A stretch of DNA of 64,000 nucleotides from Mesorhizobium sp. WSM4313 (GCF_002294725.1 NZ_NSFT01000008.1:1-64000), one strand, 5' to 3'. Positions 7,404 through 15,571 are shown, numbered from the stretch's first letter. Notes: a model not told the origin generated them from the sequence alone. Translations and numbers: made by a program.

Positions 7404-8684
7404 TTAGCGGGGGCGTTCGCGCCACCAATCTTGCGCCTGCAGCTTCCAATAGGTGAGTTGCGCCGCGGCAAGCCCCACCGGTCCGCCTGCCCAGGCCAGT
7501 CCGAACGGCGCGAACAGAAGGTGGCGGTCCGATTGGCCGAGTACCGCCTCGGCGACCACCTTGCCGGCTATGGCCGTCGTGTTGATGCCGTGCCCGCCAA
7601 ACGCGGTGAGATACCAGGCGCCTGGCTGCAGCTGCCCGATCTGGGGCATCAGGTGGCGGGCGTAGGCCATCAGCCCCGACCAGGCGAGTTCGGTCTTGAG
7701 CGCAGCGAGCTGGGGGTAGGTTCCAACCATCTCCCGGCGCAGTTCCCTGGCCAGCGCCGCCGGCGAAGCGGCCCGCGTAGTGATGCGCCCGCCCCAGAGC
7801 AGCCGCTTTCCATCCTCCACGACGCGGTAGTAGTCGCCGGCCCGGCGGTTGTCGCCGACGGCATCCGTCGTAGCGATGGCGTCGGCGATGAGATCGGGGG
7901 CTTCCTCGGTCAGCATCACATAGGTCGCGATCGGCAACATGGCCCGCTTCAGCCGGCCGACCAGCGGTCCTGTATAGCCGCCGGTGGCAAACACCGCTTG
8001 CCGCGCGCGTACTTCGCCGCTTGCGGTGCGTAGCGTCTTGTGCGGGCCATCGAGTTTAGCCTCGATCGCGCTGGAGCCCTCGTAAATCCTGCCGCCCAGC
8101 CGCTCGATCTCCGCCCCGATGGCGCGCAGATAGTTCAGCGGATGCATGTGGAAGGCGTTGGCATCGCGCAGGCCTTGGTAGTAACGCTCGGAACGCAGCA
8201 CAGCGCGCACTTGCTCGCGCTCGAGATATTCGAGCGGATAGTCAAAATCCCGCGCCAGTTTCTCTGCATGAGCCCTCAGTTCGGCGCCGCCGTCATGGCG
8301 CAGCACGCCCATGATTCCGGGGCGAGGCTTCGCTGCCGTGATGTCGAGATCCTTGATCGTCTGCCGCACGAAATCGACGCCTTCGATCGACAGCCGATGC
8401 AGCTCTCGTGCCGCCGCCGCGCCGGCCATCGCGGCGATCTTGTCGCTGCCGGTCGCGAAGCCGGGGCTGACGAAGCCGCCGTTGCGGCCCGAGGCGCCGA
8501 AGCCGATACTCTCGGCTTCGAGCAGCACGACCTGCTGCCCGGCGCGCGCCAGCTGCAGCGCCGTCGTCAGACCGGCCAGTCCGCCGCCGACAATGACCGT
8601 GTCGCATCCGGCCGGACCCGCGAGCGGTGGTCTGACCTTCTCGTCGGCAAGTGTACGGCGATAATAGGTGTCGGGATAAGTCAT
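7404..8684 (-). CDS. FAD-dependent amine oxidase (DAO family, amadoriase/PuuB-like)
   Basis: A 426-residue flavoprotein. VIVGGGLAGLTTALQLARAG at residues 30-49 is the dinucleotide-binding motif, GASGRNGGFV near residue 62 is typical of the DAO/GlpD-type amine oxidases, and TAFGGHGINTTAIAGK near the C-terminus closes the FAD site. It probably oxidises a secondary amine, the C-N bond of a fructosyl-amino acid or opine, as reported for AgaE of Agrobacterium; gamma-glutamylputrescine or another substrate is possible. It lies between the binding-protein and permease genes, with 51 bases (holding a stem-loop) and 19 bases of spacing, so it belongs to the same transcript. Confidence 0.88.
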   Translation of the reverse strand: MTYPDTYYRRTLADEKVRPPLAGPAGCDTVIVGGGLAGLTTALQLARAGQQVVLLEAESIGFGASGRNGGFVSPGFATGSDKIAAMAGAAAARELHRLSIEGVDFVRQTIKDLDITAAKPRPGIMGVLRHDGGAELRAHAEKLARDFDYPLEYLEREQVRAVLRSERYYQGLRDANAFHMHPLNYLRAIGAEIERLGGRIYEGSSAIEAKLDGPHKTLRTASGEVRARQAVFATGGYTGPLVGRLKRAMLPIATYVMLTEEAPDLIADAIATTDAVGDNRRAGDYYRVVEDGKRLLWGGRITTRAASPAALARELRREMVGTYPQLAALKTELAWSGLMAYARHLMPQIGQLQPGAWYLTAFGGHGINTTAIAGKVVAEAVLGQSDRHLLFAPFGLAWAGGPVGLAAAQLTYWKLQAQDWWRERPR

Positions 8685-8704
8685 GATAGGTTCTGACGGA
8701 AGCA

Positions 8705-8724
8705 GGCGGCCTTGAGGGGCCGCC
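8705..8724 (-). terminator. intercistronic stem-loop
   Basis: A 7-base perfect stem (GGCGGCC / GGCCGCC) with a 6-base loop lies in the 51-base gap after the binding-protein gene. No T-run follows. Such hairpins often stabilise or partially terminate a transcript so that the binding protein is made in excess over the enzyme and permease. Confidence 0.4.
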
Positions 8725-8735
8725 CGCGATGAGCG

Positions 8736-9563
8736 TCAATCGGCGCTGTAGTTCTTGCCGTACCACTTGGTGGTCAGCGTGGCGAGCGTGCCGTCTTTCT
8801 TCATCTGGTCGATGATGCCGCCGATCTTGGTGGTCCAATCGGCATCGCCCTTGTCGGCGATCACCACCAGCGGCTCGCGGAAGGCGTAGTCGCCCTCGAT
8901 GATGCGCAGCGGATAACCGTTCTTGATGGCGTTTTGAGCGGTCTGCTCGGGCGCGATGACCGCGTCGAGCCGCACGCCGTCCCCAAGTCTCAAATCGTCG
9001 AACGGCAGCATGGAATCGGCGAAAGTCCGGATTTCGCCAGGCTGCAGCTTGTATTCGATTGGCAGAAGGCCGGGAGCGTCGATCTCCAATTGGCGGCGGA
9101 TGAAATCTTCCGAAGTGGTGGCGGTCTCGACGCCGATCACCTTGCCGTTCAGATCGTCCACGGATTTCGCCTTGCTGTCCTTGTGGACCACATAGACATA
9201 AGGGCTGTAGTAATAGATGCCGGCGAAATCGATCACCCTCGCCCGGGCCTTGGTCGGCGTCACCGAGCCGACGCCGAGATCATAGCGGCCCTGCCAGTGG
9301 CCGCCGGTCATGGTCGCCCAATCGGGCGTCTCGAAGCTGACCTCGACGCCGAGCCGTTTGGCGATCTCTTTCGAGACGTCGATATCGAAACCGACCAACT
9401 GGTTGCTCTCGTCGAGAAAGCTCTGCGGTGGCCAACCGCTGTTGGTCGCGACCACCATGGCCTTCTTGGTTGTGACGCGATCCAGGGTTTCTCCCGCCCA
9501 CGCTGCCGACGCAAATGCGAGCGCGCCGGCAGCCAGCGTGAAACAAGCGATAAATCTCCTCAC
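8736..9563 (-). CDS. ABC transporter periplasmic substrate-binding protein (family 3)
   Basis: A 275-residue solute-binding protein. Residues 1-23 (MRRFIACFTLAAGALAFASA plus AWA) form a Sec signal peptide; the mature domain shows NSGWPPQSFLDE, LVGFDIDVSKEIAKRLG and DLNGKVIGVETATTSEDF, typical of polar amino-acid/opine binders. GTG at 9563 is chosen because GGAGG lies directly upstream and the signal peptide then starts correctly; the open frame to 9602 overlaps an operator. It is the first gene of the minus-strand uptake operon and is preceded by the third GntR palindrome. Its ligand is inferred from its neighbours to be an Amadori or opine-like compound. Confidence 0.9.
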   Translation of the reverse strand: MRRFIACFTLAAGALAFASAAWAGETLDRVTTKKAMVVATNSGWPPQSFLDESNQLVGFDIDVSKEIAKRLGVEVSFETPDWATMTGGHWQGRYDLGVGSVTPTKARARVIDFAGIYYYSPYVYVVHKDSKAKSVDDLNGKVIGVETATTSEDFIRRQLEIDAPGLLPIEYKLQPGEIRTFADSMLPFDDLRLGDGVRLDAVIAPEQTAQNAIKNGYPLRIIEGDYAFREPLVVIADKGDADWTTKIGGIIDQMKKDGTLATLTTKWYGKNYSAD

Positions 9564-9586
9564 GAAACCTCCCTCTCGTATGTAAG

Positions 9587-9597
9587 ATGTCTGACAA
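9587..9597. promoter_or_regulatory. GntR operator candidate 3
   Basis: ATGTCTGACAA, read on the minus strand as TTGTCAGACAT, matches the two operators in the GntR/deglycase gap with one mismatch. It lies 24 bases upstream of the binding-protein start and ties the uptake operon to the same regulator. Confidence 0.55.
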
Positions 9598-9940
9598 CGC
9601 AACTTGTCCGTAAGGGGGAGGGTGAGTCAAGCGTCTTTATCGGCGCATCGTGAGTTTGGCCTGCGATACGCGTTCCCGGCGTTGGCCGGATCGGCATTGG
9701 TCGAATTTCCTGGGCTTTTATGCGATCGGCAGCCGGCTGCTGTGCGAATTCGCGGATCAGTCGGGCCGCCACCAGTTCTCGGCGCTCGGGTGCTGATTAC
9801 CGGGCGCGCCCAATCCATGCTGAAGACGTTGCTGGTTCATGGCAGGCACGCGCGCTCGCCAATACGTCGGCGCAGGCTGCTGCTTCTTGGACAGTTGCTT
9901 CCGATCTGTCGCAGCACAAAAGGTAGCTTCTCGACTACGC
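9598..9940. other. intergenic region without a convincing gene
   Basis: About 340 bases separate the binding-protein operator from the sulfotransferase stop. It must contain the promoter for the uptake operon. Short open stretches exist on the plus strand, one with a GGGGGAGG ahead of a GTG near 9622, but none has a recognisable protein pattern. It may hold a decayed gene. Confidence 0.4.
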
Positions 9941-10699
9941 TTAGGTCTGGTGATCGACACCTGCCGGACGATCGGCCTGCGCGTATCCGAAATAGCCCAT
10001 GATTTTCCGCGCTTCGCCGGCGTCGAAACGGCAAGCCACTTCCATAGGCAGGCTGGATCGCCAGCTGCCCCGACAGTCGGTGATCGGCTGGTTCACCTGG
10101 GCGTGCCGGCGAGCGGAATGGGGCGTGCGCACCGCCTTTTCGCGCCCCCATATGACGGGCTGCTGGTGATAGTTCAGAATGCCTGGATCGAAGGCCACGC
10201 CGATGAAGCGGCATAGCCGTTCGATGGAAAGCGCGGGCGATTCGATGAAGTCTTCATAACGCCACAGGATGCTTTCGCCCTTTTCGACGCGCTCCATCGA
10301 GGCCTTGCTGTCGGCGATCCATCTTTGGAAAGCCTTGTCGAAATCGCCCTCGTAACGCTGCCCGAGCGAGGCCACGATGTCCCTGCCGTCACGCGTGACG
10401 ACGATGAAGCGCGCGCCCGGGATCGTCTCGATGATCTGCCCCGTATAGTGGATATGGTTCGGGGTCTTTTCGACCCAGACGCTGCGGCGTGAAATGGCTG
10501 CCTGCAGCAAAACCGCGCTTAGCTTGGTCCATCGCGCCCCATCGCTTGAGACAAACGCGCTTGTCTCGCGGCGGACAGAGAAAATATCCGGATGCGCAGC
10601 CAGTATCCGGGCGAGCAAAGTTGACCCCGTATGCCCGCATCCGCAAATGAATATTGAAACCTTGGGCTTCGGAAGAAGCCGCACCACGCCTCTATTCAC
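9941..10699 (-). CDS. sulfotransferase-family protein
   Basis: A 252-residue protein with the PAPS-binding P-loop CGCGHTGSTLLARILAAHPD near residue 20 and a second nucleotide-binding element VTRDGRDIVASLGQRY near residue 110, both typical of bacterial sulfotransferases that transfer sulfate from PAPS to sugars or lipids. WRYEDFIESP near residue 150 is also typical. GTG at 10699 is preferred because GGGGGA lies about 9 bases upstream; the frame is open to a TTG at 10729. It stands alone, with no sulfation or glycan gene beside it, so the acceptor is unknown. In rhizobia such enzymes may modify Nod factors or surface polysaccharide. Confidence 0.82.
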   Translation of the reverse strand: MNRGVVRLLPKPKVSIFICGCGHTGSTLLARILAAHPDIFSVRRETSAFVSSDGARWTKLSAVLLQAAISRRSVWVEKTPNHIHYTGQIIETIPGARFIVVTRDGRDIVASLGQRYEGDFDKAFQRWIADSKASMERVEKGESILWRYEDFIESPALSIERLCRFIGVAFDPGILNYHQQPVIWGREKAVRTPHSARRHAQVNQPITDCRGSWRSSLPMEVACRFDAGEARKIMGYFGYAQADRPAGVDHQT

Positions 10700-10845
10700 G
10701 ATTTCGTTTCCCCCGGAGATTCTAAGCAACCTTTTTCTTCCGGGGATTGCAATAGGGAATGCCTATATGCGGTCAGTGACGAACAGCTAATTGCTGCTGG
10801 CGCTTTGACCAGGAGGCAGGGTGGCTGGAGTGAAAGGCTCCGTTG

Positions 10846-11661
10846 TCAGGCCGGCAGCCCGAGCTGCTTTCGCAGGCTCTTGTCGAATGCGGATGCGGGG
10901 ACGAAACGGCGCAGGAAACTGACTTGGCGCGCTGTCTTTCCCGCCGCATAGCGCCGCTTCGGAGCGGGATCGATCGCAGCCGCCAGAACGGTGTTGGCCA
11001 CCACTTCGGGTGTATCGCCTTTTTCCATCGCCTTACGCACGGCTGTGGTCATACCGGCGCGCGCGGCGTCATAGACGTCGAGCACCTGGTCCGGCCTGGC
11101 CAGATTGTCTTCGAACAAAGTCTGGGTATAGGCCGGCTCGACCAATGCAACGCGAATTCCGAACGGCCGCACTTCGTGGTCAAGCGATTCGGAATACCCT
11201 TCAACGGCATGTTTGGTCGATGAATAAAGCGCGAAATAGGGGGCGGGGATGAACCCCTGCACTGAGCTCAAGTTGACGATCCTGCCCTTTCCTTGACGTC
11301 GCATGATCGGCAGCACCGCGTTGATCATACGGATGACACCGAAGACGTTCACGTCGAACAGAGCCTGGGCCTGTGCAGTCGAGGATTCCTCCGCGCCGCC
11401 GAGCAGGCCGATGCCGGCATTGTTGACCAGCACGTCGATGCGCCCGGCATCGGCCAGCACCTCATCGACCAGCTTCGCCACGGCCGTGTCATCGGTCACG
11501 TCGCAGGTCAGCATGGTAATACCGTCGGTTTTCTTGGAGACCGCGCGACGGCTCGTTCCGAACACGCGAAAGCCGGCGCTCTGCAGCGCCTTGGCCGTTG
11601 CGTGCCCGATTCCGCTGGATGCCCCTGTGACAATGGCAACGCCAGGATTGGTCCTGTTCAT
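10846..11661 (-). CDS. SDR-family oxidoreductase (classical)
   Basis: A 271-residue short-chain dehydrogenase. TGASSGIGHATAKAL at residues 12-26, NNAGIGLLGG near residue 85, and the catalytic YSSTK (YxxxK) with the preceding serine in NLSSVQG are all intact. It resembles the oxidoreductase/short-chain group that reduces ketones or aldehydes. The ATG at 11661 follows AAAGAAAGTGATCTCC; the longer frame to 11721 overlaps the FabF stop. It follows the ketosynthase gene by 56 bases and a TetR gene precedes both, so it is probably the ketoreductase partner of the orphan ketosynthase, although this is inference. Confidence 0.88.
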   Translation of the reverse strand: MNRTNPGVAIVTGASSGIGHATAKALQSAGFRVFGTSRRAVSKKTDGITMLTCDVTDDTAVAKLVDEVLADAGRIDVLVNNAGIGLLGGAEESSTAQAQALFDVNVFGVIRMINAVLPIMRRQGKGRIVNLSSVQGFIPAPYFALYSSTKHAVEGYSESLDHEVRPFGIRVALVEPAYTQTLFEDNLARPDQVLDVYDAARAGMTTAVRKAMEKGDTPEVVANTVLAAAIDPAPKRRYAAGKTARQVSFLRRFVPASAFDKSLRKQLGLPA

Positions 11662-11717
11662 GGAGATCACTTTCTTTGGGTTGGACTGGAAAGCAGGAAA
11701 AGCTGGAGCAAAGAGCG

Positions 11718-13016
11718 TCAATCACGAGCGGCTCGACCGTTTACGCCGTGCCCGTCCCAGCGCCGGAACAGCACGCTGGCATTGACGCCGCCGAAGCCGA
11801 AGCCGTTGGCGATCGCGTAGTCCATCTCCATCGGCCGCGCCCGGTTTGCGACGAAGTCTATTCCGTCGCCGGCCGGATCGGGGACGCTCAAATTGAGGGT
11901 CGGCGGCGCCACCTGGTCTCTCAGCGCCAGGATGGTGAAGATTGCGCCAATCCCGCCGGCGGCTCCGAGCAGATGTCCGGTCGCCGACTTCGTTCCGCTG
12001 ACGGCTATGGAGAAATCCGTGCCGAAGACGGTTTTGATCGCTTCGATTTCTCCCAGATCGCCTACCGGCGTGGAGGTCGCGTGCGCGTTGAGATGGCGGA
12101 TCTCGCGCGTTGAGATGCCGGCCTGGGCGATCGCGATCTCCATGGCGCGGCGCGCGCCATCCCCATCCTCGGGACCGGACGTGACGTGATGGGCATCCGC
12201 CGTCGTGCCGTAGCCGACCACTTCGGCGAGCGGTTTCGCGCCGCGCGCCACTGCATGGCCCAATTCCTCGATGACCAGGATGCCGGCGCCTTCGCCCATG
12301 ACGAAACCATCCCGCGTCATGTCGAACGGACGCGAGGCCTGATCGGGACGGTGATTGAAGGAGGTTGAAAGCGAGCGTGCCGCCGCGAAGCCGCCCAGAC
12401 TGACGACGTTCATGCAGGCTTCCGTGCCGCCGCACACGGCGATGTCGGCTTCATCGGCGCGGATGATGCGCGCTGCATCGCCGATCGCCTGGATGCCGGC
12501 GGCGCACGCCGTTACCGGCGCGCCGATGTGGCCCTTGAAGCCGTAACGAATCGTGATGTGGCCGGCGGCGAGGTTCACCAGGAAAGACGGCACCGTGAAC
12601 GGCGAAAGACGCCGAACGCCGCGCTGGTCGACGGTTCGCACCGCCTCGGTTATGGCGGGGAACCCTCCGATACCTGAAGCAATGATCGTCGCGGTGCGAA
12701 GCCGATCCTTTTCCGACTCCGGCGTCCATCCCGCCTGGGCAAGCGCCTCTTCCGCCGCCGCCAGCGCGAATAGGATGAAGCGATCGATCTTGCGCTGATC
12801 CTTCGGAGCCAGGAAGGCATTCGCATCGAGACCGGCTTCGGGATCCTCCTCCAGGGAAAGAACCGTTCCGCCGATCTTTGTCGGCAGGGTTTCCACCATG
12901 TCCTCGGGAAGCCTTCGAATGCCCGAGCGGCCGGCCAGGAGACGTAACCACGACGCCTCGATATTTGCGGCAAGGGGCGTGACCGCGCCCATGCCCGTGA
13001 CAACAATCCGTCGCAT
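11718..13016 (-). CDS. beta-ketoacyl-ACP synthase II-type condensing enzyme (orphan FabF)
   Basis: A 432-residue thiolase-fold ketosynthase. The start MRRIVVTGMGAVTPL, the nucleophile in TACAAG (Cys171) and the two histidines in AHATSTP (His312) and SATGHLLGAAGG (His348) are all intact, so it should be catalytically competent. The length is normal for FabF. It is not next to acpP, fabG or other fatty-acid genes but between a TetR gene (38 bases upstream) and an SDR gene. That suggests a secondary condensing enzyme for a special acyl chain or small polyketide-like product, switched by the TetR regulator, rather than the housekeeping FabF. Confidence 0.92.
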   Translation of the reverse strand: MRRIVVTGMGAVTPLAANIEASWLRLLAGRSGIRRLPEDMVETLPTKIGGTVLSLEEDPEAGLDANAFLAPKDQRKIDRFILFALAAAEEALAQAGWTPESEKDRLRTATIIASGIGGFPAITEAVRTVDQRGVRRLSPFTVPSFLVNLAAGHITIRYGFKGHIGAPVTACAAGIQAIGDAARIIRADEADIAVCGGTEACMNVVSLGGFAAARSLSTSFNHRPDQASRPFDMTRDGFVMGEGAGILVIEELGHAVARGAKPLAEVVGYGTTADAHHVTSGPEDGDGARRAMEIAIAQAGISTREIRHLNAHATSTPVGDLGEIEAIKTVFGTDFSIAVSGTKSATGHLLGAAGGIGAIFTILALRDQVAPPTLNLSVPDPAGDGIDFVANRARPMEMDYAIANGFGFGGVNASVLFRRWDGHGVNGRAARD

Positions 13017-13054
13017 CTATTCTCCTATTGATCTGAGTGGCCAGCCCGCGCCGG

Positions 13055-13630
13055 TCAGACGCTGACGGTGTCGCGAACCTGTTCGGCCGCTGCATCCAGA
13101 AAGGCCTGCGCGAGGTCGGGATCATTGACGACGCGCGAGAGAACCACCGCACCGACCATCGTCGAGAGGACGGCCATGGCTTTTTCACCGGTTTCTTCGT
13201 TCTCAGTCCTGGCAATCATCCTGCCGAGCACTTCAAGATATGCTTTGATGCCGACTTCGAACGACGCTTTTACCTCGGTCCCCTGTCTGGCCACATCCGA
13301 CCCGAGCGCCGCAACCGGGCAGCCGTCCATCCTTTCCTCGCGATGGCCCATGCTGAGATAGAACTCGATCACCGCCCCAAGCGGATCGCCGGGATTCGCT
13401 GCGGTCGCCGTCCATCTGTCGGCAGCGCTCTCCATCGCGCGCCTGGAAGCTTGCGCGGCAAGGTCCTCCTTTGACGCGAACTGCTTATAGAAAGCGCCTT
13501 GGGTCAGCCCGGCGCCCTTCATCAAATCCTTAAGGCCGATACCGTCAAAGCCGTGCTCTCGAAAAAGCCGGCTTGCGACATCGATCACGGTTTGCCGGTT
13601 CCGCTCAGCCTGAATGCGGCTCACGCGCAT
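13055..13630 (-). CDS. TetR-family transcriptional regulator
   Basis: A 191-residue TetR regulator. Residues 10-55 form the DNA-binding domain (QTVIDVASRLFREHGFDGIG, then KDLMKGAGLTQGAFYKQFAS with the recognition helix), while the rest is the helical ligand domain. The pattern LTQGAFYKQFASKEDL resembles the AcrR/NemR-like group. It precedes fabF and the SDR in the same direction with 38 bases of spacing and is probably autoregulated: an ATGTacgACAT palindrome lies 23 bases upstream. The ligand is probably related to the product or substrate of the ketosynthase/SDR pair. Confidence 0.88.
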   Translation of the reverse strand: MRVSRIQAERNRQTVIDVASRLFREHGFDGIGLKDLMKGAGLTQGAFYKQFASKEDLAAQASRRAMESAADRWTATAANPGDPLGAVIEFYLSMGHREERMDGCPVAALGSDVARQGTEVKASFEVGIKAYLEVLGRMIARTENEETGEKAMAVLSTMVGAVVLSRVVNDPDLAQAFLDAAAEQVRDTVSV

Positions 13631-13653
13631 CGTCGACCTCCATATTTTAGATT

Positions 13654-13664
13654 ATGTACGACAT
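13654..13664. promoter_or_regulatory. candidate TetR operator
   Basis: ATGTacgACAT is an 11-base inverted repeat, nested in a looser ATTAT-N11-ATAAT at 13651-13671, in the AT-rich stretch just upstream of the TetR gene. Its place and form fit an autoregulatory site. Confidence 0.4.
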
Positions 13665-13759
13665 CTATAATTCAGTTAGAAGCCGAACGCAATCTATCAA
13701 TGGGCGGCGTCCCACGTGGCGGTTTGCTACGGGCTGAATGTGCCTGCGGCAGGCCTAGA

Positions 13760-13882
13760 TCATTTTCGATGCCGAAGCGCTGCGACGATCACCGCCATCG
13801 TCTCGGCGTTGCCGGCGGCGACGGCGGCAAAGGCAAGTGCCGATGCAAAAAGGCCGATTGCCGAAAGACGAAATGCAGCCAT
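13760..13882 (-). CDS. small membrane/secreted peptide, 40 aa
   Basis: A 40-residue open frame with ATG at 13882, preceded by a strong GAGGAAGG ribosome-binding site 5 bases upstream. The N-terminus MAAFRLSAIGLFASALAFAA is a hydrophobic membrane or signal segment, followed by a short basic tail ending LRHRK. Small proteins of this type recur in rhizobia with no known role. It lies alone in the 333-base gap between the TetR gene and the cupin gene, on the strand opposite to the cupin. Confidence 0.5.
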   Translation of the reverse strand: MAAFRLSAIGLFASALAFAAVAAGNAETMAVIVAALRHRK

Positions 13883-13963
13883 TGTGACCTTCCTCAGACC
13901 GGCCGGAGCAAAATCCGCGGGAAACCGTTAGGTCCCATTAAGACCATGCAGGAAACCGCAAGG

Positions 13964-14494
13964 ATGGCACAATCTGTCGACAAACAGGAACCGCTCGCCT
14001 TCCGCTTCGCCGATGACGGCCTGGTGCCCAACCATCCGCGCTGGCCCATGCTCTTCTATCCCGGCGCCGTGCAGCTGCCGGACGAAGGCGATCCGGCTGC
14101 CGTTTTCGAGGATATTTTCGGCGCCAATGGCTGGGGCGACAGCTGGCGCAACGGCATCTACGACTTCGTCCACTATCACTCGCGCATTCACGAGGTGCTG
14201 GGCATCGCGCGCGGCACCGCCGAGGTCCGCTTCGGCGGCGATAAAGGCAAGGTGCTGGAGGTGAAGGCGGGCGACGTGGCGGTCCTGCCGGCCGGCACCG
14301 GCCATCAGCGCCTGTCCGGCTCGGCCGATCTTCTCGTCGTCGGCGCCTATCCGCCATTCGGCACCTATGATTTGTGCCGGAGCCCGGAGCAGCACGCCGA
14401 GGCGCTGCGCACGATCCCGAAGGTCGGCCGGCCCGACAAGGATCCGCTCTTCGGCGGCGAAGGCCCGTTGCTGAAAGCCTGGAGCGAAGGCTGA
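13964..14494 (+). CDS. cupin-domain protein
   Basis: A 176-residue cupin of the kind found in small metal enzymes. The first cupin box shows YHSRIHEVLGIARGTAEVRF, with metal-binding His and Glu in HSRIHEV, and the second VAVLPAGTGHQRL supplies the third His. A conserved N-terminal stretch, FADDGLVPNHPRWPMLFYPG, marks a family of uncharacterised cupins. ATG at 13964 follows GGAAACC; an in-frame ATG at 13946 is an alternative adding six residues. It is followed directly (one base) by a DHFR-fold gene, so the two are probably co-translated. Substrate unknown. Confidence 0.85.
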   Translation: MAQSVDKQEPLAFRFADDGLVPNHPRWPMLFYPGAVQLPDEGDPAAVFEDIFGANGWGDSWRNGIYDFVHYHSRIHEVLGIARGTAEVRFGGDKGKVLEVKAGDVAVLPAGTGHQRLSGSADLLVVGAYPPFGTYDLCRSPEQHAEALRTIPKVGRPDKDPLFGGEGPLLKAWSEG

Positions 14495-14495
14495 A

Positions 14496-15020
14496 ATGGC
14501 AAGCATCGTCGCCATCGAGCATGTGACGCTGGACGGTGTCTTCCAGGCGCCGGGGCGCGCCGACGAAGACACGCGCAATGGTTTTGCGCACGGCGGTTGG
14601 GGCAATCCAGGCAGCGACCCGAAGATGCAGGAAGTCATTGGCCACGCCATGGCCGGCGGCTGGTCGTTGCTCGCCGGCCGCACGACTTATGAGGATCTTC
14701 ACGAAGCCTGGGCTGTTCGTCAGCCGGCCAGTCCGATGACCAGGGCGCTGACCGGCGCACGGAAGTTCGTCGCCTCGCATGACGCCGGCTATGAGCCGCG
14801 CTGGGAGAATTCGGCGCTGCTTGCCGGCGATGCCGGGGAGACGGTGCGCGCGCTGAAGCAAGGTCACGACGAGGCGCTGATTGTGTTCGGCAGCGGCAAG
14901 CTGCTGCGCGCGCTGATGCGGCACGGGCTTGTCGATGAGCTGGTGCTGATGGTCCACCCTCAAGGCCGCGGCGGAGCGGCCAGAATAACCGGAACCCAGC
15001 GGTTCTTCCTCTACGGATAA
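14496..15020 (+). CDS. dihydrofolate reductase-fold protein (RibD C-terminal-like)
   Basis: A 174-residue protein of the DHFR/RibD_C fold: IEHVTLDGVFQAPG at the start, GRTTYEDLHEAW near residue 60, and IVFGSGKLLRALMRHGLVDE near residue 127 are family hallmarks. These proteins bind NADPH and probably reduce small molecules; they are not the biosynthetic FolA. It starts one base after the cupin stop and should share its transcript. The last 10 bases overlap tail-to-tail with the lipoprotein gene on the other strand. The biological substrate is unknown. Confidence 0.85.
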   Translation: MASIVAIEHVTLDGVFQAPGRADEDTRNGFAHGGWGNPGSDPKMQEVIGHAMAGGWSLLAGRTTYEDLHEAWAVRQPASPMTRALTGARKFVASHDAGYEPRWENSALLAGDAGETVRALKQGHDEALIVFGSGKLLRALMRHGLVDELVLMVHPQGRGGAARITGTQRFFLYG

Positions 15021-15370
15021 TGTGTTTTCTTCGGCGCGTAGCTTGCCGGATCGAAATCGAGTTCCTTCGGCAGCGGCTTGCTCGAGCATTGCAGGTGCAT
15101 CTGGCGGGCAAGAAGCCGTCGCTGCTGGTGCTCATGCTCCTTGACCGCCGCCACCATCCCCATGCTGTAAGGGCCAAGAAGCACGCCGAACCCCCAGCCG
15201 GGATGGTCCTTCTCGCGCTGGGCGTAGTCCGATGCCGCGGCGCGGGCCTGCTGGCATTCCGGCGAGGACCATTTCGGATCCTGCTGCGACAGCGAAGCGC
15301 CATTATCGGCGGCAGAGGACACGCATCCAGCCACTGCCGCGCTCAGCGCCACGACCACCGCAATTCTCAT
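15011..15370 (-). CDS. small lipoprotein
   Basis: A 119-residue protein. The lipobox AVAGC at residues 12-16 follows a short hydrophobic segment (MRIAVVVALSAAV), giving a predicted lipid-anchored Cys16. The mature part has a Gln/Ala-rich helix, then a GWGFGVLLGPYSMGMVAA glycine-rich hydrophobic loop that could insert in membrane, and a basic C-terminus. No family is recognised. Converges with the DHFR-fold gene with a 10-base overlap of the ends. Confidence 0.72.
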   Translation of the reverse strand: MRIAVVVALSAAVAGCVSSAADNGASLSQQDPKWSSPECQQARAAASDYAQREKDHPGWGFGVLLGPYSMGMVAAVKEHEHQQRRLLARQMHLQCSSKPLPKELDFDPASYAPKKTHYP

Positions 15371-15571
15371 CGTTTGAGTCCCTGCTAATTCAAGGCGGAG
15401 AGAACACAGAACGCTCCTTCGCACAAGCGAGATAGCGGCGAAAAGCAACGGGCAGGGCGGGATAGCCGCCATCGTCGACCTTCGGCGCTCCCGAGATTTT
15501 TTCAACGTCCCGTTCCGTTTCCGCCCACCATTTCGTCCTTGCTTCCGTCCCAACGAAAAAGGAGAACCGCA

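Noticed and set aside
9604-10002. Plus-strand open frame of about 130 codons
   Set aside because: It overlaps the sulfotransferase gene end and has no recognisable protein pattern; it looks like a shadow frame despite a GGGGGAGG nearby.
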